Shown piece after piece: positions 1 to 12,998 of a stretch of 64,000 bases of DNA. The position numbers and the translations under genes are program-made. Every line of letters begins with the position of its first letter. Position 1 is the stretch's first letter. Origin of the DNA: Chlorops oryzae (lineage: Eukaryota; Arthropoda; Insecta; Diptera; Chloropidae); contig CM035806.1 in NCBI GenBank assembly GCA_020466095.1, forward strand, positions 14,061,224 to 14,125,223. Direction: 5' to 3'. Under the pieces are notes generated by a model. The model was not told the DNA's origin and made no database searches. It was given only the letters and a program-made list of their open reading frames with translations.

Positions 1-142
1 TGTTTTATGTTATGTTATGTTATTATGTTATGTTTTTTTTTTTTTATTTGTTATTTATGTTATGTTAGTTATGTTATGTTATGTTATGTTTTTGTTATGT
101 TATGTTTTATGTTATGTTATGTTATGTTATGTTATGTTATGT
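1..142. repeat. TATGT pentamer array, left part
   Basis: Tandem TATGT (ATGTT) pentamers with a few interruptions (poly-T, TTTATG). The same pentamer resumes at 433 on the far side of an inserted poly-A-tailed sequence, so both parts look like one array split by an insertion. Confidence 0.9.
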
Positions 143-401
143 CCTAAGGACAAAAAAAGCAAGATCTAGACGCAGATGAGTCATAAAGAGAAGCAGTGCG
201 GAGGCCCGGCCGCGGGCTTAATAAACAAGATGAAGGCATAGATAGCCAAGTAGGACCCTCCCTGAAGTAATGCAAGAGCAGTTCCGGGGAGGAATGTTGA
301 TGTCCTAGAAGGGGTATGGTGGTTTAGCCGGTAGGAGTCCGGCACACCGGTTTGGCGACGTCCTTACTGATGGTCCATGACGGATTCCACACGCCCCACC
401 C

Positions 402-432
<31 letters not shown>
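143..432 (+). mobile_element. Retroposon 3' end with poly-A tail
   Basis: About 260 bp of GC-richer, non-repetitive DNA ends in a pure A run (404-432) and is flanked on both sides by TATGT pentamers. That is the layout expected of a 5'-truncated non-LTR retroposon inserted by target-primed reverse transcription. The segment around 318-350 (GTGGTTTAGCCGGTAGGAGT and following) is of a type I associate with 3' UTRs of I/R1/LOA-type LINEs; a similar stretch lies near 30,300. No reverse-transcriptase coding sequence is present. A SINE tail is the alternative. Confidence 0.55.
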
Positions 433-434
<2 letters not shown>

Positions 435-934
435 TTATGTTATGTTATGTTATGTTATGTTATGTTATGTTATGTTATGTTATGTTATGTTATGTTATGT
501 TATGTTTTATGTTATGTTATGTTATGTTATGTTATGTTATGTTATGTTATGTTATGTTATGTTATGTTATGTTATGTTATGTTATGTTATGTTATGTTAT
601 GTTATGTTATGTTATGTTATGTTATGTTATGTTATGTTATGTTATGTTATGTTATGTTATGTTTATGTTATGTTATGTTATGTTATGTTATGTTATGTTA
701 TGTTATGTTATGTTATGTTATGTTATGTTATGTTATGTTATGTTATGTTTATGTTATGTTATGTTATGTTATGTTATGTTATGTTATGTTATGTTATGTT
801 ATGTTATGTTATGTTATGTTATGTTATGTTATGTTATGTTATGTTATGTTATGTTATGTTATGTTATGTTATGTTATGTTATGTTATGTTATGTTATGTT
901 ATGTTATGTTATGTTATGTTATGTTATGTTATGT
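433..934. repeat. TATGT pentamer array, right part
   Basis: About 100 tandem copies of TATGT with only a few single-base slips (around 504, 661 and 748). The long open frames here (a repeating MLCYV pattern) are artefacts of a 5-bp period that contains no stop codon in any forward frame. Confidence 0.95.
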
Positions 935-3725
935 AACGGTAGACACGCCTTCTTTAAGGTGCCCCAGATGAAAGAGTTACTCCTTTTCAAACGAAGTGAT
1001 TCCTTTTTTTCGGTCACTCATTTATTTTCCAAAAAGGAGGCACCAACATACCCATAGGGATGAGAGTGGTTACATTTTTTATTCCAACTTTTGTGTTCAG
1101 AGAGCACCTAGAATGGCCTGATTAAATAAAAAAAAAGGCTAACGAGTATCAATCGCTTCCTCGATAACGATTCTCTTAAAACAAGGAGGATCTCACTCAA
1201 TTGCGATAGAGCCAAATGGTCATGAGTAGCGAATATTAATGATAACTTCTCAAGGGGTGATTGAACTTGAAATGAATTTGCATTAAAAGAAAAAATATTG
1301 AATGGGAAAGAAAAGAACAGAAAGAAAACGAAAAGGATAATTTCATAGCTTATTCGTGCATGAAATTTTCTTTCGCCATTATTCATTGAATATTCAATTG
1401 TTGCAAGAAATATGACTAGTAAAGGGGGCAAATACGCTTTGTGTGCAGGGGAAAAGTTTTTCGTGGAATTTTTATGATGAATCGCCGCTTCTCACTTTCA
1501 ATGTCCAACATTTTGTACTTTGTACATTCAATTCGAATTCAACAATAAAAAAATAAAAAAAATAAACAAACAAAAAAATGAAGTAAGGAAACGTATGAGA
1601 AGAGAACGGAGGAGAAAGGAAAAGAAAATGGACTGTGGCAAAGGAAAGGGTGGGGAAAAAAAAAAATGTTCGCTCAAAGTCATTTCGAGAACTGATTGAA
1701 ATTAGATAAACGACCATATTTATGTATCTTTCCGAAGAGCGAAAAGTTTTGCTCAACCACTTTTCACTTTGCACTTTGCTTAACTTTTGCGCGAAACTTT
1801 GTTATTAACTGCGTACTATTTGCACTGCATAAAGACCAACACAGAATTTTCGATGGGGAAATTTTGTTTTTAAAAAGGGAAAAGCGAATTCAGAATGGTA
1901 AAAGGAAATTCGCATTCAAACGTAAAAAAGGATAACAACGATAGTTACTTTATGCTGAATGTACAAGTGCGATCATGATTGAATACGCTTCGAGTCCAAG
2001 AGGAAAACCGAAGCAAAGAAAAACAGAGACTAGTAAAAGCAAAAGAAAGTGTGGGACTGCGAAGGAGCAAGACAAACAAGACGCAAACGTCTTCCAATCT
2101 ATGATGTCATATTTCCGAGCTTGACAATTTGATAAACATAAGATAACAATACGACCACGGCCACGACCACGGCTGTGACCGCGACCGCGTCGACACGGAC
2201 TTCGATTCGGTTTTGGATGCTGCCACAGAAATTAACTGGCAATGCTTTTGTTTTGCTTCTTTCTTTCCGCTTTTCTTACATCTACATTCGTTGCTTTTGG
2301 CCGCAGTTTTGAATACGTGGAGGAGGTTTTCAGTGACGCAATAAGAATTTTGCCTTGTACCAAAAAAAAATTTGCAATGAAAATCGGATGAAAATGAAGA
2401 GAAAAGACAAAAAATTAAAATTGTATGAAAAAAGAAAATTACCAAACTCAAGACTCGGCCAAGGATTGGTTCCTTTTTCCAATTGTTTTTTTTTGTGTTT
2501 TTGTGTTTTTTTTTTTGTGCTTTTTGGCAAACAAGGTTGTTGAATCGGGTTGAAAGCGCAAATAGTAGAATTGTGTGTTATGCTTTGTGTACGTTACGTG
2601 TCTGCAAATCGAAGGTCAATAAGGAAAGTCCTGAATACACACAGCAACATACATACAGTCTATGTGGAGAAGATGTGGCATTTGTGCGTACGTCCGAAAC
2701 CACTCGAAATATGCTTGGCACATAATGTAAAGAAATGATCAGCACGAAGAGGAGCCCCGACTTAGTCTGCCCCTCTGTCCGTTCAAATAAAAATTTGCTC
2801 AACAAAATTCGGCATGACTGAATTGGAGGAGTGGACTTGATCGATCGTTGTTTTTTTTTTTTAGACATATTTCTATTACCTAATCTGAAGAGTGGGCTTG
2901 ACAAAAGGCAGACTTTGAAATAATGTCTCTTAAGCTCACAATTCATAAGGAAATCGAACGGATGCCGGAACGTGTATTTCTCTAATGCTTAACAATATCC
3001 TCTACAAAAAGATTTCCATCAATGCAAATGTTATCCTTCTTTTTAAGCTTTAGGATTTATAAATCATTATTGCGGTTCGTACGCACATTTTGTTGTTTTC
3101 TCTTTCCAATGCCAACGTCAAAATCGAAAGCAGTGGTCTAAGATAAGACATTATAACGCATCCAGTCAGATGGTCTCTGCGGCCCTCAAAAAGGGTTAGA
3201 ATCACTCTAGGGACCGATTTTTAGGTTCCTGCTGCGACGTGTCTTTGAGATATCCTTGGAAAATCCTTTTTTTTTAATTTAAAAACAAAATAAAATTTTC
3301 ATATTTTTTTCAGTGCATTTTCGGGTCTGCGTCACTTTCTGTCTATTAATCAAAAATACCTCTGAGTATTATCTTTCATAAAAAAAAACTTTCATTCAAT
3401 ACGAGAGCAGAACTTTTGAGAAAATTAGAAAAACGTTAGTGCACTTAAATGCTCTCAGTACTTATATTCAGTACAAATTTGCAAAATATGGTAGAAACAC
3501 ATCACTCATACGACATGTTGCCCTTTCCGAGGGCCGCCAGTTTTCCTAATATGGAAAGACCCTCTACAATGTTTTTTTCTTTTTTTTCGAAGAAGAAGAT
3601 GTAAAAAGAAATAGGTATTTGGCTAATGATGCTCCGCCCATACAGATAGATGACAGGTTGTGATAGTGTGTCTTAATATTTCACTATGATACAATGGCGC
3701 GCCATGGCGTATTCATTCTCGTATC
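935..3725. other. Intergenic, no gene recognised
   Basis: AT-rich DNA with many A/T runs. A GC-richer CGACCACGGCC-type imperfect repeat lies at 2148-2200. A short block at 2735-2770 (AATGATCAGCACGAAGAGGA) resembles the interior of the repeat at 26.3-27.2 kb, so a decayed copy of that family may be here. Open frames are short, low in complexity and match no family I recognise. Confidence 0.6.
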
Positions 3726-4505
3726 ATGTTTATAATGTTTATGATGTTTATTATTAGGTTATTTGATGAGAATAATGACGAGAATAATGATGCAAATTAT
3801 GTAGATGATAATGATTATAATGATAATGATTATAATGATAATGACTATAATGATAGTGGTAATGATAATGATGATGATAATGACGATAATGATGATAAAG
3901 ATGATAATGCCGAAAGGGATGGTATAATGATTATGTTGATAGCGATGATAATGATGATAATTATGGTAACGATGATATTGATTATAATTATGATAATGAT
4001 AACAATAATCATGAATATAATGGTGATGGTGAGGATAATGATAATATTGATGATGATAATGATGATAATTATGATAATGATGATAGTGATAATAATGATG
4101 ATAATTATGATAATGATGATAGTGATGATAATGATAATAATGATAATGATAATAATGATGAAAATGATGATAATGCTGATAGTGATGATCATCATAATAT
4201 TGATGATGATAATGATGATAATTATGATAATTATGATAGTGATGATAATGATGAAAATTATGATAATGATGATAGTGATGATAATGATAATAATGATGAA
4301 AATGATGATAATGCTGATAGTGATGATCATCATAATATTGATGATGATGATGATAATGATGATAATTATGAAAATTATGATAGTGATGATAGTGATGATA
4401 TTGATTATAATGATGGTAATGATAATGATAACAATCATCATGACGATAATATAAATGGTGATGAAGATTTTGATGATTTCATTATTAGAATGAACATGAT
4501 TATTT
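3726..4505. repeat. Degenerate GAT/AAT array with higher-order units
   Basis: About 780 bp built from GATAAT, GATGAT and AATGAT hexamers. Long frames on both strands (Met/Ile-rich on plus, Ile-rich on minus) are compositional artefacts. A larger unit ending in AATGCTGATAGTGATGATCA occurs twice (about 4110-4215 and 4255-4345), so segments of the array were duplicated as blocks as well as by slippage. Confidence 0.9.
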
Positions 4506-7144
4506 AACATGATGACAATGATTGGTTTCACAAAAAATTTAAGAAGAAAAATCATCTGCTCGCAAAACATTGAAACTTTAATAACTAAGCATTTAAAAGA
4601 AATGTCGAAAACAACAGGAACCAAAATTGAGGCAGGTAGGGAGAGAAACAAAAAACTTGATTGCAAAAGTTGCTCCTTCTGACAGGGCGATATGTTTTTT
4701 TTTTTCAATATCCCCAAGTCAATATAGTTTAGTTAAAAACAAAAAAAAAACCAACGAAAAAGTACCTACAATTTTTCGCTTTTTTTATTTTTTTTATTTT
4801 TCTATTTGTTTACCCACAGGCTTACGGAGTCTACATAGAATCCCTAGACGCATTTGCATGAACAACAAGAGACAAAAAAATTAAAAAATTGTTAGAACAA
4901 AAGAACGTTGTCTTTTGGAATCGCGAGAACATTCCATAGCCACGATTCGATACTGACTCAATGAATGTATAAAAGGCATGATGATTGATCACAGATTGTG
5001 TAATGTTTAAGGGGAGCTTGACTTCACTTCCGAGTTGAGGAAGATAAATATATGACATTTTATTCACTGTCAGAAAGCACTTGAATAGGTAAAATCGCGG
5101 AGACAAATACAAGCGAAAATTTTTCGCGTATCCCTTTTCCCTTTGCCTTTTGCGTTGCCACTTTTCCTTTGCTTTTCTGTTTTCCTCTCTTATTTACAGA
5201 TTTTTGTTTTTTATTTTGTTTTGTTTCTTAATTTTTTTGTTTTATTTTTTTTTTTCTTTGAGTGACTAAACGATTGAAATAAAAATATTCCCAGCAAACA
5301 TTTAGACGATGCTTAAGAGAACGTTCACCAAGAAGATATGTACGCTGCTCTTTTGGAAGAGCAATAGGTGACAGAGAATATGTAAAAAAAAAAAAATAAT
5401 AAATATATTGCTTTGACGGATTTGACGCATTTCATTTATTGTAACATTACGCGAACAATCGTCAATATATCGCGTATTCATCTCCCAGACGAGCATACCC
5501 AAATTCTCTTTTGGAAGAAGACTGCACGATGTTTTGCCTGTTATCTTATACCCTTATGGTATTTTTGCCTTATTTGAGTTTGCGTTATTCGATCAGGTAG
5601 TGGACATTTGATTTATTTTATTATTCATGGCTGAAACATCGTCTACGGGACTATTTCGCGATGTTTTGTTTTTTTTTTTGTTTTTTTTAGAGTCACGGGC
5701 GACAGAATAAGTTCCTAAAAAGTTTCACTCTTCCATGATGAGACGGCAACGAGTGCGCTGCAGCGAGTTGCAGAACACTTGCCCTGCGATAGAAAATGTT
5801 TGCAGGGCTCTGGAAGTTCCCGCTCCATACAATTTGGTTGGCATATAAATTTCGCCTGAAAGCATGCTAAAAGAAAATTCAACTACATACACAATTCCGT
5901 CATACCAAGCATATTTTCTCCATTCAAGATACCTGTGATATAGGCTAATTGGAGCGTTTTCAAGTACTCGGAATTTTTATACACATGTGCACATATATAT
6001 GTATATATATATATATATGAGTATGTATGTATATATATGGGGCACGGAAAAACTATAAAATGAACAGCGCAAAAAAAGTAAGCAAAAATTCTTTCGGTAA
6101 ACAGGAAGCTCTGAAAATTCACAGCTCAAAATACATTGGAATGTCATAAATGCCAGGCGAGGCGATCATATTGTTCTATTCGTCCTTGCTCCTCATTAAA
6201 ATTTGCGCGATTCTTTTTTAATGGCGCTTTAGCCGGCAAAACCCATTTCAAATCGATAAGAAAGTCTAGTTATATGTACATTTCTAGCGCTGTCAGACAT
6301 TTTCAGACCTTACACTTGGACGAACTTGACTTGGCTTTGGAAAATTTTTTTTTAATTTCTTTTTTTGTAGCGTAAACAGATTCCTCAAGAAAACCAAAAA
6401 AAAAAAAAAAATGGCGTTTGCGTTGGCGCTCGGCTTATTCGCTCGCCTAGTTACAATAGTCATAGAGCGTTTTCCGAAAGAAATTTAATTTTTTGGCTTG
6501 TGCATTTGACACGCCTGGAGACAGGCAGCAGTATTAATGAGAAAAGAAATAAAAAGGGTCGAAAAAAAAACGCTTACAATCGTCGAGAATGTTCAGCATG
6601 AATTTGTTTTTTTTTTTTTTTTTTTTTTTTTTCGTCATAGTAATTTGGTATTTTCCGAAAAATTGCACAGCCCAAAACATTCTTTGCTCCGTTTTGTCTT
6701 CCTTCTTGCGGGAGTGCTTTACAAATACCTACATACATACATACATGCATACATATTCCAATACAGACCCTTGAAGGTACCGGGAAGGGGCCCAAGGGTA
6801 TTTCTCCTCGAACAAAAAAGGGGCCCTAGAAATTTTCGAAAAGTCCGAAGAAAAGCAAAAGCATGAATGAAGCCTTAAAAAGCTTTTCCCTTTTTTTTTA
6901 ATAAAAAAAAAATTTTTTTTTTATTTATTCTTATTTATGTTTTGAGCTTGCAGAATTGTGCCGTTCCGACGGGCCCGAATTCCCTTCCATTGATCCTGCA
7001 TATGTATATGAACAAGCGTAATACGTTCATGTGTAGACTTAAGTAGGATCATATTTTTCATTGTACGCGCTATCATTTTGAATAAATGCCTAAATTGAAT
7101 TTTTAGTGCGGTACGATAAGAACGTAAATAGTCTCTTAAGGCAC
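4506..7144. other. Intergenic, no gene recognised
   Basis: AT-rich with poly-T/poly-A tracts (about 6400, 6607-6632, 6893-6922), a TATATG-rich stretch at 5990-6040 and a TACA repeat at 6725-6752. No open frame here shows a domain, signal peptide or splice structure that I can support. Confidence 0.6.
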
Positions 7145-7223
7145 GTTGTCATTGGCGTTGTCGCTGTCGCTGTTGCTGTCGCTGTCTCTGTCGTTGGCGT
7201 TAGCGTTGCCGTTGGCGTTATTG
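7145..7223. repeat. GTCGCT/GTTGGC hexamer tract
   Basis: Imperfect tandem hexamers (GTCGCT, GTTGCT, GTTGGC, GTTAGC), GC-rich against its surroundings. A similar GTCGCT/GTCCCT tract occurs at 15785-15822. Confidence 0.7.
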
Positions 7224-7458
7224 TTTGCCATCGCATTGAGCCGTGGGTATATTGAATTTCGTTCGTTACGGCTTACATTGGAGTGAAGTAGCCTGACTGG
7301 TATGATAAAATCATGAATAAAATTTTGAACCTCTGTCTTTTTTTTTTTCTTCTCTTTTTTCTATTTTCTCCTTGGTTTTTTGCCTTCGTTCTTTTTGAGA
7401 GCAGCAAACTTTTTAAGACCGAAATTTAAAAGTTTTTCGCAGCAAAGACATCGCGATG

Positions 7459-8899
7459 CACAGTGGGGCAACGGTGGAACAAATAGGATTTTTCAACTTT
7501 TTAATTTGAAAATTTTAATGAATGAGTAAACAAATGTTTGGATATAAGGAATTCGACATTCTTTTTTATGAAAATTTAATTTTTTTATTAAAAAAAACTA
7601 ACAAAAGTCAAAGGAATGTTATAGCCTAGACAGACGTATAGCATAATCGCGATTATCTCCGTTTTTCAGATTAAAGATGAATTATGTATAGATAAAAGTA
7701 GGATCAATTCTATTTTAATCGAACTTTTAGAAGCGCGATTATATTCATAATCGTTCTTTTTGACAAAGAAACCTTGGTTATAGCTGTCAAATAGAATTTA
7801 AATAATAAATTTAATTGAGTGGAATCAAAATTGTTGACACATAAAAAAGCTGGTTGCTTAATCATACATTTTTTCATCCACCATTTGTCGTCTGTCAGGG
7901 TTTTTTGGAAAAGTGGATTAAAAAAATTTAATCGCGATTAACTATATACGTCTGCCGACGGTATTAATCAATAAATTTCAGATTAAAATTGTAGTCCAAA
8001 TAGAGAACATTTTTTATGTGAAAATCCAAAGCTATTGCCTTTGTTTTATTTTTTGGTGGAAATATAGCAATTACTCTTTCATCTAAAAAAAAAAATTTAT
8101 TAAAATTGGAAAAGTAGAAAAATTATTATAATTTGCCAGAAATTAGAGTAAAAAATATAAACTTCTCATTTTTTGTGGGAAAAAAACTTTATGTGCTTTG
8201 CCTTGCTTAGCCATCTTACTATATAAAAATGGAAGGTACGAGTCTATACTTTCAATCTAAACAAACAAGTTCACCTTCTAATACCTTTTCTGTAAGTAAC
8301 ATCGATTTGAATTTCAAAAGTGACAGCAATATTTCATACAATTGCTCAATAAGACAAAAAATGGGGCATATTTTTAGGTCTTACGTAATTAAAACATGGA
8401 ACGATTTATATATGAAACATTATTTTTTTACGAATATGTAGGCGTAACGAAATTTAATGACATTTCAATGTTAAAAAAACACATTTTCGAGATATTTTCG
8501 GTGATTTCGAAGGCTAATAAAAAGATTTTGAAAAAAATTAAAATAATTTATTTTATGTGAAAACTCCATATAATGCTAGATAGGAAATAAAAACAAGTAG
8601 AATCTGCAACTTTCGATGGGCGTTAAACCCAAAGTAGGCGTGGCAGCCGCATTATTTTTAGTTTTTTTTTTGTGAAGGGAACTTAATTAAGAAGTGTCCC
8701 GAATTTCAAGTCCCTAGGTCCGGAAACAAAAGTTTTGACTTGTGCACTTATATGGGAGGTGGGCGTGGCAGTGGGTGGATTTCCAAGATTTTTTCAAAAT
8801 ATCTTAATTAAGCCTACAGAAGTGTTTCTTTTTTTCAATGCTCTATGACTACTCCTTCTATTTTTTTCCAAAAAAAATATATGGAGCGGCCCCACTGTG
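7459..8899. mobile_element. Transib-type non-autonomous DNA transposon
   Basis: The element starts CACAGTGGGGC and ends with the inverted GCCCCACTGTG. It is flanked by the 5-bp direct repeat CGATG (7454-7458 and 8900-8904). A CACAGTG-type terminus with a 5-bp target duplication is the signature of the Transib superfamily, relatives of the RAG1 recombinase. After the left heptamer there is a 13-bp spacer and then ACAAATAGG; after the right heptamer an A-rich block starts about 23 bp in. No transposase is recognisable; the 70-codon frame at 8229-8441 is unassigned. The right part holds GGGCGTGGCA motifs common in dipteran repeats. A MITE (7631-7954) is nested inside. Confidence 0.75.
7631..7954. 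mobile_element. MITE nested in the Transib-type element
   Basis: Inverted ends: CAGACGTATAGCATAATCGC at left, and at right the complement of CAGACGTATATAGTTAATCG. Both ends carry the palindrome TAATCGCGATTA. The interior has no coding sequence. No clear target duplication is visible, so the exact ends could be off by a few bases. Confidence 0.6.
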
Positions 8900-8924
8900 C
8901 GATGTAACGAATAAAGTAGTAAGC

Positions 8925-8986
8925 AGAGAGGGAGATAGAGATAGATAGAGAGAGATGGAGAGAAATAGAGGGAGATGGAGAGAGAT

Positions 8987-9055
<69 letters not shown>

Positions 9056-9104
9056 GCGAGAGAGCGAGAGAGCGAGAGAGCGAGAGAGAGAGAGGGAGAG
9101 ATAG
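8925..9104. repeat. GA dinucleotide microsatellite
   Basis: About 180 bp of GA repeats with GAGATA and GCGA variants. It begins just outside the right end of the Transib-type element. Confidence 0.95.
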
Positions 9105-11104
9105 ACTGAAAAAGAGAGGAAAAAAAACGGTGTGTAAAGTTTCCTCAAAATAATAAATGAGGAAAATAAGAAATAATTATAATTGCCGATAAGTGAGTGC
9201 GCTTTAAAGGAATGAATGGCGACGTCCCCTCGCGCTTCTATTTTGCGCTAAATTTCAAATGAAAATGGCTCATTAAATTTTTAATTAAACGAACGAGCGT
9301 AATGAGATAGGGAGATTCGTTCGGTCTTTCTTTTTTGGTCTGTTCTTTTTGGAATTTCCTTTTTGCTTCCTTTAGTTTTTTTTTTTTTCGTCTGCTTATA
9401 TTTTTTTTCTTTTCTTCTCTGCTGCGAGGTGTTCAAGTTAATAGCGCAAATTTCTACAGTAAAGAGATTGGTCAGTTATTGTTCCTTCGTTGTTGGAAAA
9501 ATTTCCAGAATTTATTAATAAAAAAAAAAATAAAAATAAAAAATAAAATCAAAAAACCAGAAAAGGAAAAAAAATGTCTCCTAACGCTTAAGTTTCCTTT
9601 GCTTTTTGTTTTTATTTATTTATTTCTTTTTTTTTCGCTTAAGCAAAAGTTTCAAAAAATTAGCAGAGAGTATGATCAAAATCCTCGCACACGCAAACAT
9701 CCTGCAACGAGGTGGCGTAATTAAAACTTTCCGGTCATAAAAATACAGTGCACAAATTGTTGTTTGCACACTTTCAGCTTTCGTTTTATAGGACCACAGA
9801 TATTTTTTCGTATTTATTTTCTTTTGTTGCGGCCTGGGTTCTAAGAAATAGAAATGCTCTTGCATAATGAAAATAATTAGTTCTTTTCTGCAGAAAAGAA
9901 GAATTGAGGTAGAAAGTGAAGAAGAAGAAGAAGAAGAAGAAGAAGAAGAACAACATACGTTTTCTTCAAGATATTGCATTTTAAGACTTTGACGAATGTT
10001 CGTTCATGCTCCAATCAAGAAGAATCCTAGCCAGTCATTGATATTCTTATTTGCCTTTTGCATTGACATTTATCGATTGCCAAATGCCTTGTCCAATTCA
10101 CTCGTCCATTTATTATCTGTTGTCGTCTTTTCGCCATCACCACCAATGGACAAACGATGTTATTTATAAGAAATTGAAGGCGGCGGCGTGTGGCGTGTGG
10201 CGTGTGGGAGTGAAATTAAAACTCACAAACGATCTCAGGCTTTTTTAACTTCTGAATACATTTTTATTATTACCGCAAAACGCAACCGAGCATATTGACA
10301 TCCAAGGATGACGGCATTAATTCGAGAATCATAGACCTATTGCTAATACCCTAATGTGACGTCTTATCCATCCATGGAGCGTACGAGTTAATATACATAC
10401 GCATAGAGTTGCTCCCGTTTGCTCCTTTGCGTTATCCTTAATGCGGTATTTTCTCACAAGATGTGACACGATGTGCGTAAACGTATCACACTGCGTCGGG
10501 AAATAAGCAAAACGAAAAAACAAAACAAAAAAAAAAAAAGAATTAAATAAAACAAATAAAATCCTGATGAAAAAAAAATCACCAAACATACATACATGAT
10601 ACGAATGCATGTGTGCGCAAGTTCTATCTAGTTAAATAAATCCACGAAATAATTTACGAGAATTTCGACTTTTAGGGACACATATGTATGTATTCGTATG
10701 TGTGTTGCTATGTATCTCTGCTTGTGTGCGTGTGTGTGTCTGAAGCTAAATATGTAGATGAGATGTTTGTTGAGGCTTTAAACTTGGGCCTTTTTTTTGC
10801 CACGTCTGTCATTGACGTCGTTTTGCAAATTTATTTCCATTCATTTATTTTGCTATGATGCCACACTTTTCACAGCAATTGTTAGAGTAAGACTAAGCAG
10901 ACAGAACGCTATACATTGCAAAATATATACTATGCGAACATACTTAACATACATTGATAAGCAAGTAAGTAAGGCAATGGGGGCGAAAGTATAATTTAGT
11001 GCCAGTGTCTGCGGTTCTATCTCATTATTCTATTGTTTATGTAAAGTATTTTTTAATGATCAAGAATAAACAATTGTATAAATATATATCTATATAAACA
11101 TATA
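9105..11104. other. Intergenic, no gene recognised
   Basis: AT-rich with a GAA microsatellite at 9918-9950, poly-A/T runs and TG/TATG-rich stretches (10684-10745). No supported coding sequence. Confidence 0.6.
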
Positions 11105-11476
11105 GAGTCGACTGTCGTAAATTCAAACATGCGATAATTCAAACCTCTCTACAATTCAATGTGACCACGAGTTCCCTACAAAATCTCTTTATAGTAGTAT
11201 GTATATGCAGTGAAAATCGGTTATAACGATGTCGAAGGGACCAGGAAAAATCCATCGTTTTAACCGATAATCGCTATATTCGATTACAGAAACTAAGAAG
11301 AATTAGAATAGCGAACAAAACTTGATGTTAAATGTTCATCGCCATAACCGATAATCGTTATAAGCGGTATCGTTATAACCGATTTTTACTGTATTTATAT
11401 ATTTGATATTTCAAACATTCGATAATTCGTTATATTTTAAGAGTCTCTCGAGTTTCAAATTAACGAGAGTCGACTG
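11105..11476. mobile_element. TA-flanked pogo/Tigger-like MITE
   Basis: The left end GAGTCGACTGTCGTAAATTC mirrors the right end, whose complement reads CAGTCGACTCTCGTTAATTT. TA lies on both outer sides, the target of Tc1/mariner/pogo elements. The motif CGATAATTC recurs in both arms. A second MITE (11208-11391) sits in the middle. Confidence 0.65.
11208..11391. mobile_element. Second MITE nested inside the first
   Basis: Inverted ends CAGTGAAAATCGGTTATAAC at left and, as complement at right, CAGTAAAAATCGGTTATAAC. TA follows the right end and lies 2 bp before the left end. A CAGT...AATCGGTTATAACGA end is typical of pogo/mariner-type MITEs. No coding content. Confidence 0.6.
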
Positions 11477-12998
11477 TATATATATATATATATATAATCG
11501 GCTGCACATAGGCTCAGTTTATTTTAAGCAAATCCGTGTGGTTGTCGGTCTTATGTAACTTTTTTCGTTTTCTCTTAATCTTTAAAAAATGATATCTCCT
11601 TTGATGCTGAATGTTTTTCACTCTTTCGAAATTTTCTTCCGTAATTTTCTTCTTGTTGCTTTACATCGAATTTCTTTCTTTGTTCTTTTTCCTTATCACA
11701 TTTTCATTCCACCTCACTTCTTTTGATGATACGTGTCGGTTTTTATTTTCTTCGTTTTTTTTTCTTTTTTTTTTTTTGGTTTTTTGCTTCTTCTTTTTAT
11801 TTGCCGAAAATTTATGTGTCTGTATGGAGTTGTGCATAAATTATGCGAAGTAATTAATTGTTGTATGAATCATGTCAAAAATTCTCAAAATTCAAATGAA
11901 TTATTAATGTATCTTGGAAGAATTTTCATATTACGCAAATGTTTTCGAACAGTGCTTCATATAAATATATTTTATGCAAATAGCTTGTCATAAACTAAAC
12001 ACAGAAAGTTTAACTTTTTCAAGAGCTCGCATTTTCATCATCACGTTCGTCAAGAAAAAGATAAGCAAACATACACACACACACATATATATGTATATAC
12101 AAAATGTTTGAAAATATCTCCTCTCTGGCATTAGAAAACAATTCATACACTATATCTCTTTCATTAGTATTTTGTATGTGACTCAAGTTTGGCACGTCAT
12201 GTCGTATGCGTAACGTCATTACATGCACTTACAGCCAGCAAAACTCGTTGCGTATACGCATGGACATCGAATTCTTTGCGGACTGAATTTTAAATTGTGT
12301 AATTTTAAGCCACTTATCGAATTATACATTTTCAATCGATTCGATTCTTTTACGGACACAGAAACTTTTTTGTCTATTAATTTTAAGAGGAATCCAATTT
12401 AAAAAAAAAAAAAAGAAAACCTGAAGGTATTTTGTGCAAATTTTTCAAAAAAGGTGGGATTTACACGTTCAGAAATTTCAATAAACAGTTTTTTTTTTTT
12501 TTTGTTTTTGTTTTTATGGGCAAGAAAAGCAAACACTATTTTGACATCACAAGCCTACAATAAATTCATTATTATCGAAATGTCTTACAGGTGTATAGAA
12601 TGAGATAACAAAAATATTTATAAAATGCTAGCTCATTTTATTGAGAATGTTATTGTACACAAGGAGGTTGAGAAGAAATTCGCCTAGAAATCTCCGAAAT
12701 GGAATCAAATGATTACTGGGATTGAAAATTGGAAAAAAATTTTGAGATTAATAAAAATGAATGGCAAATAAGCCGTAGGACTGCAATTGAGAGCGTTGAC
12801 GCGCATCACACTCAATCCGCTGTAGTGTCACAACACTCAAAAACTGCTGATTTTGCGCAAAGATGCGGTGAAATTTTTCCTTTTTTTTTTGGATTACAAA
12901 TAAAAACATAAAATAAAGTTTCGATGAAAAAATGTGAAGGGAAAATATTCGATAATATCCATTACCGTGGATGTATTGCAATATATACGCGCTTATGT
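11477..12998. other. Intergenic, no gene recognised
   Basis: A TA microsatellite (11477-11498), T-rich tracts whose open frames are Phe/Leu-rich artefacts (11611-11853), and a CA/TA stretch at 12071-12100. Nothing coding is supported. Confidence 0.6.

Noticed and set aside
1..934. CRISPR array or telomere
   Set aside because: Pure 5-bp tandem units without spacers in a eukaryotic genome; the unit is not a known insect telomere repeat, and flies lack TTAGG telomeres.
352..1057. Three overlapping open frames of 179-226 codons
   Set aside because: They are the TATGT pentamer read in different frames (repeating MLCYV); a 5-bp repeat without stops gives long frames by construction.
3726..4717. 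242- and 290-codon frames on opposite strands
   Set aside because: Met/Ile- and Ile-only translations of a GAT/AAT array.
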